Below, piece after piece: positions 20,555 through 30,406 of a stretch of DNA of 64,000 nucleotides. Position numbers and translations under genes: made by a program. The notes below the pieces were generated by a model. That model saw only the letters and a program-made list of their open reading frames with translations. It did no database searches and was not told where the DNA came from. Source of the stretch: Bacteroidota bacterium (GTDB lineage: Bacteria; Bacteroidota; Bacteroidia; Bacteroidales; JAAUTT01); assembly GCA_020048915.1 (NCBI GenBank), contig JAIFLU010000038.1, positions 2,358 to 66,357 on the forward strand. The letters are read 5' to 3'. Each line of letters begins with the position of its first letter. Positions within the stretch are counted from its first letter, which is position 1.

Positions 20555-23554
20555 ATGAATCGATACAAACTATTTAATAATATTTTGGGCTGTGTAATTT
20601 TCTCAATTGCCTTAGCTGTTTACCTCTTAACTCTGGAGCCAACTGTCAGTCTCTGGGACTGTGGAGAGTTCACATCTGCTGCCTATAAGCTTGAAGTTGG
20701 TCATCCTCCCGGTGCACCTTTTTACCTGATGCTTGGAAGGATTTTTTCATTATTTTCTCCGGATAAAGCCCAAGTTGGCATGTTCATAAATTCTCTTTCT
20801 GCTATTGCGAGTGCTTTTACTGTACTTTTTCTCTTTTGGACAATTACTCACCTGGCTCGCCGAATAATCATTCAAGAAAATAATAACTACTCTCAAGGGA
20901 ACATCCTTGCAATTTTGGCAAGTGGATTTATAGGGGCTTTGGCATTTTGTTTTTCCGATACGTTTTGGTTTTCGGCTGTTGAAGCAGAAGTTTATGCATT
21001 ATCTTCTCTTTTTACTGCCATTGTTATCTGGGCTATTTTAAAATGGGAAGATGAAGCAGGTCAAAAATTTGCTAACCGTTGGCTAATACTAATATCCTAT
21101 TTGATGGGCCTTTCTATCGGGGTTCATTTATTGAACCTGTTAGCAATTCCTGCCATAGTTTTAATTTATTATTTTAAGATGTATCCGTTTTCCTGGAAAA
21201 GATTTGGATTTGCTGTATTTGTCTCCTTTCTCATACTTCTTGGAGTTATGAACCTGATTATTCCCGGAATAGTTTGGCTGGCATCGCGCTTCGAAATTGT
21301 TTTCAGCAACAACTTTGGCTTTGCCAATCATGTTGGAGTTATTGTTTACTTGTTTCTACTAATTGGTCTATTAATTTGGGGATTAAACATTACCTATCGT
21401 CATAAGAAAGTTTTTTGGAATTCGTTTTTGTTAGTTTTTACCGTTATTTTAATAGGGTATTGTTCCTATGCCATGATTATTATTCGTGCGCAAACTCAGA
21501 TTCCTATTAATACCAACCAACCTAAAAATGTTTTATCGCTTTTATATTATTTGAACCGCGACCAGTATGGAGATAGTCCGCTTATTTATGGTCAGTACTA
21601 TAATTCATCCACCCTGGGAGTAAAAGATAAAGCACCGGTTTATACAGTTAAAGATGGGAAATATATAGCTTCTTCAAAGCGCCAATATATTTACGATGAG
21701 CGGTTTATGACATTCTTCCCAAGGATGTATAGTTCAAAACCCGGACATGTTGAGGTTTATAAGGATTGGGGCACTATAAAAGGCACGCCGGTTCGGGTAG
21801 CTAATCAAAATGGAGGTTCTGATATTGTAATGAAACCAACCTTTAGTGATAACCTTGAATTCTTTTTTAAGTATCAGCTTGGATACATGTACTTTCGGTA
21901 TTTTATGTGGAATTTTGTAGGTCGACAAAACGATCTTCAGGGAAATGGGGGAATTTTAAAGGGAAATTGGATATCGGGAATTGATTTTATTGATAAAATT
22001 TTTATTGGTCCCCAAAACACCTTGCCCCAATTTCTTAGGAATAATGTTGGTAAAAACAGGTATTATTTTCTACCCCTTATCCTTGGTTTTATTGGTCTTC
22101 TTTATCAGGCATCCAAAAGCAGGCGATACTTTGTGGCAGTGTTATTTATTTTTATTTTAACCGGAATTGCTATTGTTTTGTATACTAACCAAACGCCCCA
22201 GCAACCCAGGGAACGAGATTATGCTTATGTTGGATCGTTTTATGCATTCTGCATTTGGATAGGACTAGGCGTTTTGTCACTAGCAATTTGGTTAAAAAAA
22301 TTACTTAAACCTGTTATGGCTTCTCTTGCGGCGGCGGCGATCACTTTGGTTGTTCCTGTTATTTTGCTCGGACAAAATTGGAACGATCATGACCGATCTA
22401 ATCGGTTTATTGTACGAGATTTAGCCTATAATTATCTGAACAGTTGTGCTCCCAATTCCATACTTTTTACTGTCGGCGACAATGATACTTATCCTTTGTG
22501 GTATCTTCAGGAAGTAGAAGGCATCCGCACCGATGTTCGGGTAGTGAATCTTATGCTCCTGAACGCATCCTGGTATATCGACCAGATGAGGAGCAAGCAA
22601 TATACTTCAGACAAACTTCCAATTTCCCTTCAACCGGAGCAATATGTTAGTGGAAAACGGGATGCTGTTTATATTCTCGAAAAATCTGCGAATCCTATAA
22701 CGCTTAAAAATGCTATCAATCTTATAGCAAGTGACAGCAAAAATTATAAAATTGAAACTGCTTCAGGAGCCTATCTTGATTTTATTCCTTCAAAGCAACT
22801 ATTGCTTCCTGTAAATAAAGAAGAGGTAATTTTAAATGGCATAATTCTTCCCTCATCTGTTGATATGATGGAAGATACTATAAAGTTTAATCTCCCTTCG
22901 GATAATATCGGTAAAAGTGAATTAATTGTTATGGATATCCTATCAAATTTTGATTGGAAGCGACCGGTTTACTTCAATTCTCCTGGTTATAAATGGACAT
23001 TAGGTTTAGATCATTACCTTCAGCTTGATGGATTTGCTTACAAGCTAATGCCTGTTTATTCGGATGGTAACGATTATTTATCCTATGGAAATGTGGAAAC
23101 TGATTCCCTGTATAAAAAACTTATGTTTACGTTCAAATGGCGGGGGCTTTCCGATCCTAATGTTTTATTAGATGAACACATAATAAAAACTCTTTCCATA
23201 ATTCGGGTACGAAATTGTTATGCCAGGTTAGCTCTTGCATTAGCAGCACAAGGAAATTTTAAAAAAGGGATTAAGGTTTTAGACCGATGTATGGAGATTA
23301 TGCCCACCTCGCGTATCCCTTACGATGCATATTGCATTCAGCTTTCGAATGCTTATTATAAATGTGGAGACCGGGATAAAGGAAACAAACTTGCTGAAGG
23401 ATACGCAAACCAGCTCAACGAAGAACTTTCCTATTATAACACCTTGTCGCCAAAAATGCAAGGTTGGATCAATCTTGAAAAAACCATTGCACAAAATAAT
23501 TTAAAAAGACTACAGGCTATGTTAAACGAAAACACTACAAATTTAAAGCTCTAA
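20555..23554 (+). CDS. DUF2723 family membrane protein (protein O-mannosyltransferase-like)
   Basis: YLLTLEPTVSLWDCGEFTSAAYKLEVGHPPGAPFYLMLGRIFSLF; multi-TM, TPR-like C-terminus. Start at M29 of the ORF preferred. Confidence 0.92.
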   Translation: MNRYKLFNNILGCVIFSIALAVYLLTLEPTVSLWDCGEFTSAAYKLEVGHPPGAPFYLMLGRIFSLFSPDKAQVGMFINSLSAIASAFTVLFLFWTITHLARRIIIQENNNYSQGNILAILASGFIGALAFCFSDTFWFSAVEAEVYALSSLFTAIVIWAILKWEDEAGQKFANRWLILISYLMGLSIGVHLLNLLAIPAIVLIYYFKMYPFSWKRFGFAVFVSFLILLGVMNLIIPGIVWLASRFEIVFSNNFGFANHVGVIVYLFLLIGLLIWGLNITYRHKKVFWNSFLLVFTVILIGYCSYAMIIIRAQTQIPINTNQPKNVLSLLYYLNRDQYGDSPLIYGQYYNSSTLGVKDKAPVYTVKDGKYIASSKRQYIYDERFMTFFPRMYSSKPGHVEVYKDWGTIKGTPVRVANQNGGSDIVMKPTFSDNLEFFFKYQLGYMYFRYFMWNFVGRQNDLQGNGGILKGNWISGIDFIDKIFIGPQNTLPQFLRNNVGKNRYYFLPLILGFIGLLYQASKSRRYFVAVLFIFILTGIAIVLYTNQTPQQPRERDYAYVGSFYAFCIWIGLGVLSLAIWLKKLLKPVMASLAAAAITLVVPVILLGQNWNDHDRSNRFIVRDLAYNYLNSCAPNSILFTVGDNDTYPLWYLQEVEGIRTDVRVVNLMLLNASWYIDQMRSKQYTSDKLPISLQPEQYVSGKRDAVYILEKSANPITLKNAINLIASDSKNYKIETASGAYLDFIPSKQLLLPVNKEEVILNGIILPSSVDMMEDTIKFNLPSDNIGKSELIVMDILSNFDWKRPVYFNSPGYKWTLGLDHYLQLDGFAYKLMPVYSDGNDYLSYGNVETDSLYKKLMFTFKWRGLSDPNVLLDEHIIKTLSIIRVRNCYARLALALAAQGNFKKGIKVLDRCMEIMPTSRIPYDAYCIQLSNAYYKCGDRDKGNKLAEGYANQLNEELSYYNTLSPKMQGWINLEKTIAQNNLKRLQAMLNENTTNLKL

Positions 23555-23634
23555 CAATTAGCTAGATAATAAATTATGTGCCTAAAAACATATTTTAGAA
23601 CAGTATTTATTACAAAATAGTTATTTTTGCCACG

Positions 23635-25167
23635 ATGCACTTTTTTATACTACTTATGGAAAAGAACAGTAAGATTACCGTATTCCAAAAATACTCTCAT
23701 CACGTTCGTTATTTTTGGCTCATTCTAGGATTTTTAGTCTTTGCAAACCCTCTATTTTCTCAAGGGTATGAAATAAAACTTAAAATAGCTTCGCTTAAAG
23801 ATTCGACGATAATTCTCGGACATCATTTTGCTGACGCTTATTACCCCGACGATACATTACAATTGGATAATAAAGGGTTTGGTTCATTTAAAGGTACAAA
23901 GCCACTGCCTTCAGGTATGTATTTTATTTACCTTCCCACTAAAAAATTTTTCGATATTATTATTGGACAGGATCAGAACTTCTCCATCGAAGTGGATACG
24001 ACCGATTTTGTAAAAACAGCGAAATTTTCAGGTTCTACGGAGAATGAATTGTATTTTAATTATATGCGGTCACTGGGTGTAAATCAGGAGAAGGCAAATA
24101 ATTTAATAAGCCGAAAGAAAAATTCAACTTCTGAAATTCAAAAGGATTCGATTTCAAAAGCACTGGATAATATTAATAAGGAAGTCCTTACTTATATCGA
24201 TAAACAGATACAGGATAATAAAGGTTTGTTTTACGGAAAATTTCTGTTGGCGCTGAAAGAAATTAATGTTCCGGATGCTCCACGCGATGCTGCAGGTAGA
24301 ATTACCGATTCGACCTTTCAATACCGATATTATAAAGCGCATTATTTCGATCATTTCGATTATACTGACGCTAGTCTTTTGCGCTCTCCCATCTATGAGA
24401 AGAAAATAAAGGACTTTGTTGAAAAAGTAATTCCACAAATACCTGACAGTATAAACAAGGAACTCGACATCCTTTTAGACAATGCTAAAAAGAACGATGA
24501 GGTATTTCGTTATTTACTGGTGACATTTTTCAATATGTACGCACAAAGTCAAATCATGGGATTCGATGCCATTTTTGTTCATATTTCCGAAAAGTATTAT
24601 TTGCCGTATGCCACCTGGAACGATAAGGACTTTATGGAAAAGCTTAAAAAAGAAGTTGCTAAGATTAAGCCTAATTTGGTAGGAAATATTGCTCCCAATA
24701 TAAAATTAGTGGAGATTCCCAGAGAACATTTTATTGCTGCTAAAACAGATACTGCCCTAAAAAGTAATCCCTATGTGGGAGGTTTTGTGAATATTCACGA
24801 TATAAAAGCAAAATATACCATTTTAATTTTTTGGGAAGCTGATTGCAGCCATTGTAAAAAGTCGATTCCCCAGTTGCATGAATTATATCAATCGCTAAAA
24901 GATAAGGGAGTAAAAGTATTAGCGGTGCATACCATTAGTAGTGTAGAGGGAAAAAGAAAATGGATTGATTTTGTGAACGAGCATGCATTGCTTGATTGGG
25001 ATAATTTATGGAGCCCGTATAGTTTTGAATACAAGGATATTTATAATGTATTTACCACTCCGGTATTATATGTTTTAGATGAACATAAAAAAATACTTGC
25101 CAAAAGGATTAGTCCTGAGCAAGCCAAAGAATTAATAGAGTTTGAAATAAAAAGAGAGAAGAAGTAA
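23635..25167 (+). CDS. TlpA-like thioredoxin-fold lipoprotein/periplasmic protein (DUF4369/DUF5106-like)
   Basis: ILIFWEADCSHCKKSIPQLHELYQ with CxxC; N-terminal beta domain typical of Bacteroidota TlpA-like proteins. Confidence 0.85.
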   Translation: MHFFILLMEKNSKITVFQKYSHHVRYFWLILGFLVFANPLFSQGYEIKLKIASLKDSTIILGHHFADAYYPDDTLQLDNKGFGSFKGTKPLPSGMYFIYLPTKKFFDIIIGQDQNFSIEVDTTDFVKTAKFSGSTENELYFNYMRSLGVNQEKANNLISRKKNSTSEIQKDSISKALDNINKEVLTYIDKQIQDNKGLFYGKFLLALKEINVPDAPRDAAGRITDSTFQYRYYKAHYFDHFDYTDASLLRSPIYEKKIKDFVEKVIPQIPDSINKELDILLDNAKKNDEVFRYLLVTFFNMYAQSQIMGFDAIFVHISEKYYLPYATWNDKDFMEKLKKEVAKIKPNLVGNIAPNIKLVEIPREHFIAAKTDTALKSNPYVGGFVNIHDIKAKYTILIFWEADCSHCKKSIPQLHELYQSLKDKGVKVLAVHTISSVEGKRKWIDFVNEHALLDWDNLWSPYSFEYKDIYNVFTTPVLYVLDEHKKILAKRISPEQAKELIEFEIKREKK

Positions 25168-25177
25168 TCAACTGAAG

Positions 25178-26263
25178 ATGAAGAATACACAATCGATTAA
25201 ATTAGTATTGGAAGATGGAACTGAAATTGCTGGCTGTAGTTTTGGCTTTGAGGGTTCGATAAATGGCGAAGTTGTTTTTAATACTGCTATGACTGGCTAT
25301 CCTGAAAGCCTTACAGATCCATCTTATAAAGGACAAATTTTGGTTCTTACATATCCCCTCGTTGGAAATTATGGGGTGCCAGCAGATAGCATGGAGAATA
25401 ATATGCTGAAGTTTTTTGAATCAAATAAATTGCATATCTCCGCATTAGTAATTTCTGATTATTCCTTAGAATATAGTCACTGGAATGCTTCAAAAAGCCT
25501 GTCTGCCTGGTTAAAGGAAAATAAGGTTCCCGGAATATATGGAGTGGACACCAGGGCACTTACCAAGCGGTTACGCGAAAATGGTACTATGCTTGGTAAA
25601 GTTATTTATAATAATCAGGATGTTGAATGGTATAATCCTGATTTGGACCATTTGGTAGCCCAGGTAAGCACTCCCCAAAAAGAAGTGTATGGGAATGGAA
25701 AGTATAAAATTGTTTTGATTGATTGCGGCGTAAAATATAACATTATCCGATATTTGCTTCAAAAGGATACTACTGTAATTCGTGTTCCTCACGATTACGA
25801 TTTCTCTCAGGAGGCTTACGATGGTTTGTTTATTTCGAACGGCCCCGGTGACCCAAAAAAATGTGAGACAACTATTAACAATCTTGCCAAAGCATTTAAA
25901 CAAGATATTCCGGTTATGGGTATCTGCCTGGGAAATCAATTAATGGCTTTGGCATCGGGTGCAAATACGTATAAATTAAAGTATGGACATCGAAGTCACA
26001 ATCAGCCTGTTCTAAAAGTTGGAACTCCAAAAGCCTATATTACCTCACAAAACCATGGGTTCGCCATTGATAATAATACTCTTGGGAGCGATTGGGAACC
26101 TTATTTTATCAATTTAAATGATAATACGAACGAAGGAATGCGCCATAAAACAAAACCGTTTTTTTCTTCGCAATTCCATCCGGAAGCTTCTGGCGGACCA
26201 ACGGATACCGATTTTCTTTTTAACGACTTTATTAAAGACGTAAAAAAATACAAAGGCAATTAA
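25178..26263 (+). CDS. carA: Carbamoyl-phosphate synthase small subunit
   Basis: GEVVFNTAMTGYPESLTDPSYKGQILVLTYPLVGNYGVP; GICLGNQLMALA; SQFHPEASGGPTDT. Confidence 0.97.
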   Translation: MKNTQSIKLVLEDGTEIAGCSFGFEGSINGEVVFNTAMTGYPESLTDPSYKGQILVLTYPLVGNYGVPADSMENNMLKFFESNKLHISALVISDYSLEYSHWNASKSLSAWLKENKVPGIYGVDTRALTKRLRENGTMLGKVIYNNQDVEWYNPDLDHLVAQVSTPQKEVYGNGKYKIVLIDCGVKYNIIRYLLQKDTTVIRVPHDYDFSQEAYDGLFISNGPGDPKKCETTINNLAKAFKQDIPVMGICLGNQLMALASGANTYKLKYGHRSHNQPVLKVGTPKAYITSQNHGFAIDNNTLGSDWEPYFINLNDNTNEGMRHKTKPFFSSQFHPEASGGPTDTDFLFNDFIKDVKKYKGN

Positions 26264-26283
26264 TTAGTTGTTAATTGTTACTG

Positions 26284-26330
26284 AAAAGAGTCAACTCAAT
26301 TTTTATTTGAGTCGGCTCTTTTTTATTTTT
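26284..26330 (+). terminator. Putative rho-independent terminator downstream of carA
   Basis: AAAAGAGTCAACTCAA...TTTGAGTCGGCTCTTTTTT inverted repeat with T-run. Confidence 0.8.
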
Positions 26331-26480
26331 GGAGGGCTGGAGGTATATTTTATTCGATCAATCTAGGTTGATATATTTAGAGTTACTTGTTATATAATAC
26401 CAATTATATAACAATAATATAATTATTTAAAAATATATTTTTAATTTTTCTAGTAAATATATATTTTGGCTCATATTTTG

Positions 26481-26516
26481 TAACTAATTAATTAGTTAAT
26501 AAACTAAATTGTTAGG
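26481..26516. promoter_or_regulatory. Candidate BlaI-like operator (two adjacent dyads) upstream of the BlaI/M56 genes
   Basis: TAACTAATTAATTAGTTAATAAACTAAATTGTTAGG contains the perfect 16-bp palindrome AACTAATTAATTAGTT; 32/36 identity with 28313-28348. Confidence 0.6.
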
Positions 26517-26563
26517 ATATTTGCATATTAATATTAGCAATTTATCCAATTTAAAAGTTCAAG

Positions 26564-26962
26564 ATGCAACCAAAAAGAGATATAGTACTTACCCGTGCAG
26601 AGGAATCAATAATGCAAGTTCTATGGCAAATAGAGCGCGGAGTTGTAAAAGATATTATTGAGCACTTACCTGATCCAAAACCTGCTTATAATACTGTCTC
26701 AACAATCATACGCATTCTTGAAGCAAAAAAAATCGTTACTCATAAAGCCTATGGGAAAACGCATGAATATTTTCCTTTGATTTCCAAGGACGACTATTCC
26801 CGAAGATTTCTAAAAGGCTTTGTAAAGGGATATTTCAATAATTCGTTTCAAAAGATGGTTTCGTTTTTCTCAGAAGGAGAAGAAATTGATATTCTTGAAT
26901 TGGAACAAACTATGAAAATTATGCAGCAACAACTTGAAAACAGAAAAAAGACAAAATCATGA
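26564..26962 (+). CDS. BlaI/MecI/CopY family transcriptional regulator
   Basis: LTRAEESIMQVLWQIERGVVKDIIEHLPDPKPAYNTVSTIIRILEAKKIVTHKAYGKTHEYFPL. Confidence 0.93.
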   Translation: MQPKRDIVLTRAEESIMQVLWQIERGVVKDIIEHLPDPKPAYNTVSTIIRILEAKKIVTHKAYGKTHEYFPLISKDDYSRRFLKGFVKGYFNNSFQKMVSFFSEGEEIDILELEQTMKIMQQQLENRKKTKS

Positions 26963-28296
26963 ATTACCTAATTTATCAATTTAAGGTAGCTATACTATTG
27001 AGCTTATTTTATGGAATATATAGAATTTTGTTAAAAAACTCGGTTCAATTTCGGTTAAATAGGTTTTTTATATTGTGTTCCCTCTTTTTGTCAATGATTG
27101 TTCCTTTTATCAAGATTAACATTGCAGATAAGCAATTGTTAAACTACGCTCAATTATTACCAGAAGTGATTGTAGGAAATATTAAGATGGGCTCTCCTTT
27201 TTCTTCGGATGTCTGGATAAATTCATTTGTACTTTTTACTTTAGTTATATTTATTTTATTATTTATATATCAGTTTGTTAAATTGTTCATTTTTATAAAT
27301 TCATCTCAAAAAAAGTTTAATAAAAATTATATTCTTGTTCTAACTAACGGATATGAAGCTTTTTCTTTTTTCAGGTTTATTGTTTTGGGAAAGCTTATTC
27401 CAATGAAAGATAGAAAGACAATTATCCAACACGAGAAACTACATATTCGATATTTTCATTCAATTGATATTGTTATATATGATATTTTTAAATTAATGCA
27501 ATGGTTTAATCCTTTCTTATGGCTCTTTGGAAATTCATTAAAGGAAAATCATGAATTTGAGGTGGACAGAAAATTAATTAATCAAGGAGTTTCTATGGTT
27601 AGGTATCAGGAATTGTTAATGAATCAGTTATTTCAATCCGGTAAAATTAAGTTTTCTTCATTTAATCATAATTCACTAATTAAAAATCGAATCAACATGA
27701 TGAAAAATTCAAAAGGAAAGTCAGGGAAAACCAGGTTTTTGCTGGCTACAGTTTTAAGTTTATTTATTATTTCGGTGTTTGCTTTTAGAGGCGAAACAAT
27801 TAATGAAAACATTTCAATGAAATCGATAATTCATTCGAATGGAGATGTAGTAGAAAATTCTGGTAAATCTTTACAGAAGGATCATGCAACTGGATTGCAG
27901 AAAAATAATTTGCAAGCAACCTTAATTGTTACTCCCTTAAAAAAAGATACGGTTAAAAAGCTGGATTTAAAGGATGTTGCTTATTTACAACCAGAGGTTG
28001 CTGCACAGTTTCAGGGGAAAGATATTAATGAATTTGTTAGTTATGTGGCAACAAATGTTAAATATCCTACTGATGATGCTAAAAAGGGATTGCAAGGAAA
28101 AGTTTATATTCAGTTTTCGATTGAAAAGGACGGGAGTATTAAAACTGCATCTGTGATTCGTTCCAGTGGACATCAAAGTTTGGATAATGAAGCAGTTCGA
28201 GTAATATTATCCTCTCCGAAATGGACACCTGCAAGCGATAAAGGTAAAGTTGTAAAACAAATTTTTACTATCCCGGTAGTTTTTAGTTTGAAGTAA
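26959..28296 (+). CDS. M56 family (BlaR1-like) membrane metallopeptidase with C-terminal TonB-like domain
   Basis: IIQHEKLHIRYFHSIDIVIYDIFKLMQWFNPFLWLF; EVDRKLINQG; C-terminal VYIQFSIEKDGSIKTASVIRSSGHQSLDNEAVRVILSSPKWTPA; 4-nt overlap with the blaI-like gene. Confidence 0.92.
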   Translation: MNYLIYQFKVAILLSLFYGIYRILLKNSVQFRLNRFFILCSLFLSMIVPFIKINIADKQLLNYAQLLPEVIVGNIKMGSPFSSDVWINSFVLFTLVIFILLFIYQFVKLFIFINSSQKKFNKNYILVLTNGYEAFSFFRFIVLGKLIPMKDRKTIIQHEKLHIRYFHSIDIVIYDIFKLMQWFNPFLWLFGNSLKENHEFEVDRKLINQGVSMVRYQELLMNQLFQSGKIKFSSFNHNSLIKNRINMMKNSKGKSGKTRFLLATVLSLFIISVFAFRGETINENISMKSIIHSNGDVVENSGKSLQKDHATGLQKNNLQATLIVTPLKKDTVKKLDLKDVAYLQPEVAAQFQGKDINEFVSYVATNVKYPTDDAKKGLQGKVYIQFSIEKDGSIKTASVIRSSGHQSLDNEAVRVILSSPKWTPASDKGKVVKQIFTIPVVFSLK

Positions 28297-28312
28297 TTTT
28301 TTTTGAATTTTA

Positions 28313-28348
28313 TAACTAATATATTAGTTAATAAACTAATTAGTTAGG
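28313..28348. promoter_or_regulatory. Second copy of candidate BlaI-like operator, downstream of M56 gene
   Basis: TAACTAATATATTAGTTAATAAACTAATTAGTTAGG: perfect palindromes AACTAATATATTAGTT and AACTAATTAGTT; same length and spacing as 26481-26516. Confidence 0.5.
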
Positions 28349-28435
28349 TAATTGATTTGTTGGAAATTCAGCGGAATTTTATTCAGTTGGGTTTCCAACT
28401 TTTCATTTATATGTACCGTTCAAATAATCAATAAG

Positions 28436-28556
28436 CAATGTCGTTTAGTTAAGAAGTAGGCTTAGACTCGCTCAGCCTGACAAACTGGTATTATTTTCAT
28501 ACTGAGCGAAGTCGAAGTGCGGATTAATTATTCAATTCCTAAACTAAACAACATTG
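28436..28556. mobile_element. MITE-like palindromic element, copy 2
   Basis: TIRs CAATGTCGTTTAGTTAAG.../...CTAAACTAAACAACATTG; internal GACTCGCTCAGCCTGACA...CTGAGCGAAGTCGAAG; imperfect 10-bp flanking repeats aatcaataag/aattaataat (8/10). Confidence 0.7.
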
Positions 28557-28558
28557 AA

Positions 28559-29056
28559 TTAATAATATGTAAATTTTTCAAATGCGGGAAAGGAGTTCGG
28601 ATACTCTTTCCTTAAGTCTTCTTTTCTCACAAATTCAAAGTCTTTAAAGTCAAAACCGGGAGTTACAACACATCCAACTAGTGTAAATGAATTTCCATCA
28701 AATGGAGTTGCTCCGAATATTGTTCCGGCTTTTATTATGGCTTGTGGAAGCTGACCAAGTGAAATGTCAGCTCCTAATATTAAAGATGAAATTTCGCCCT
28801 CTGATAGGCAGATTATGCGCATAGGACTTCCGCAATGATAATACCAAATTTCATCCGATTTTAACCGATGAAATTTTGAAACCTGTCCCGATTCCAATAA
28901 ATAATAAATGCTGGTTGCTAAATTCCGTTTCCCCTTATGCCCTTTATTAAGAATATTGAAAGATATGGAATCGTCGCTTCGATATGTCTCTTTATAATAA
29001 CCTCCTTCGGGGTGAGGTAGTAATTTTAGTAGTTCTATTATTTCATTAGCTTTCAT
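28559..29056 (-). CDS. DUF985 cupin family protein
   Basis: LLPHPEGGYYKETYRS; STSIYYLLESGQVSKFHRLKSDEIWYYHCGSP-like core; GCVVTPGFDFKDFE. Confidence 0.93.
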   Translation of the reverse strand: MKANEIIELLKLLPHPEGGYYKETYRSDDSISFNILNKGHKGKRNLATSIYYLLESGQVSKFHRLKSDEIWYYHCGSPMRIICLSEGEISSLILGADISLGQLPQAIIKAGTIFGATPFDGNSFTLVGCVVTPGFDFKDFEFVRKEDLRKEYPNSFPAFEKFTYY

Positions 29057-29153
29057 TGGTTTTTAAATTAATTGAGTAATTGAACAAACTACTTAACAAA
29101 TATGAACCTAAAAGTTCTTTTTTTTGTTTACCAGATGATATAATAGTAATAAT

Positions 29154-29672
29154 ATGAAAGTTTTTGAACTCTTTATTGAAAAATTAATATTTTTTAGCCG
29201 TTGGATTCAACTGCCAGTTTATTTAGGACTTATTGTTGCCTCGGTAATTTATGCAATAAAGTTTATAATTGAGTTGTGGCATTTATTGCAGGATTTTCCT
29301 TCCATGAACGAAAATGTGATTATGCTTTCGGTACTTGGGTTGATTGATATATCCATGGTTGTTAATCTATTAATTGTTGTAATTATTGGAGGGTATTGGA
29401 CATTTGTCAGTAAAATTGAATTTGAAAATCAGGAAGATAAACCCGATTGGTTAAGCAAGATTAATGCTTCAACCCTAAAAATTAAATTAATTGTATCATT
29501 GGTAAGTATTTCGGGAGTTCACTTATTAAAGACATTTGTCGATATTTCTAATGTAGAAATGAACCATGTTATTTTACAAATAGCCATACACCTTGTTTTT
29601 ATAATTTCAGCGTTGCTTTTGGCTTATACTGATAAAATAATGCATGCTGACGAGGCATCTCAAAGCCATTAA
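29154..29672 (+). CDS. UPF0114/YqhA family membrane protein
   Basis: SRWIQLPVYLGLIVASVIYAIKFIIELWHLL...LGLIDISMVVNLLIVVIIGGYWTFVSKIE. Confidence 0.88.
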   Translation: MKVFELFIEKLIFFSRWIQLPVYLGLIVASVIYAIKFIIELWHLLQDFPSMNENVIMLSVLGLIDISMVVNLLIVVIIGGYWTFVSKIEFENQEDKPDWLSKINASTLKIKLIVSLVSISGVHLLKTFVDISNVEMNHVILQIAIHLVFIISALLLAYTDKIMHADEASQSH

Positions 29673-29698
29673 TTTTTAATACCTAGAAACCTAAACAT

Positions 29699-30367
29699 TT
29701 AATCACACCACATTAACTCCTTGTTTATTGATAGGTTATACATAATATCAATTTGTTCCTGGGTAATGCGTTCAACAGAAAGTGGAGGATGGTTATCTTT
29801 TTCAAAATATCCTACATCCAATGTTTCAAGGCCTGGTTTAATTTCTCCACTTATATGCTTGCAAAGAATGAATATTTTATAGGAATACCAAGGAGTAGGA
29901 GGATGATTATGGCATTTCTTATCCATTACTGCTAAAAGTCGAACAGGCTCTACTTTTATCCCTGCTTCTTCCCAGACTTCTTTCACAGCGTTTTCATTGG
30001 GAGTTAGTCCTACATCGGCCCATCCTCCCGGAAGGGTCCAGCAACCATCAACTTTTTCTTGTACCATAAGAATTTTGTCGCCTTCAAAAATTACTCCCCG
30101 TACATCGACTTTAGGTGTTTGATATCCTTTTTGGTGTGCAAACAAATCCCGGATAACTTCCGTAGTTTCATTTCCAAGTTTGCTTAGCATTTCAAAACTT
30201 AACTCTTTTAACTGTTCGTAGCGTTCGCTGTCGTATTCGTTATTTTTAAATGTCAAGCCAGTCTCGGCAATGGCGTGTACTTTTTTAGCAAATTCGAGCC
30301 ATAAATGGTCCATGGTATTTTTTTTAGATTTTGTTTGATAGCACAAAGCCGCAAAGAATTCTTTCAT
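29699..30367 (-). CDS. NUDIX hydrolase with N-terminal NUDIX_N-like domain
   Basis: GGWADVGLTPNENAVKEVWEEAGIKVEPVRLLAV Nudix box. Confidence 0.92.
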   Translation of the reverse strand: MKEFFAALCYQTKSKKNTMDHLWLEFAKKVHAIAETGLTFKNNEYDSERYEQLKELSFEMLSKLGNETTEVIRDLFAHQKGYQTPKVDVRGVIFEGDKILMVQEKVDGCWTLPGGWADVGLTPNENAVKEVWEEAGIKVEPVRLLAVMDKKCHNHPPTPWYSYKIFILCKHISGEIKPGLETLDVGYFEKDNHPPLSVERITQEQIDIMYNLSINKELMWCD

Positions 30368-30406
30368 TATTCAATTGCGGCTTTGACAGATGCGTTTAAA
30401 TGTATC

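Noticed and set aside
26564-28296. Antibiotic-resistance (beta-lactam) sensor locus
   Set aside because: BlaI/M56 homologues are common in Bacteroidota without linkage to resistance; no beta-lactamase is adjacent and the C-terminus is TonB-like.
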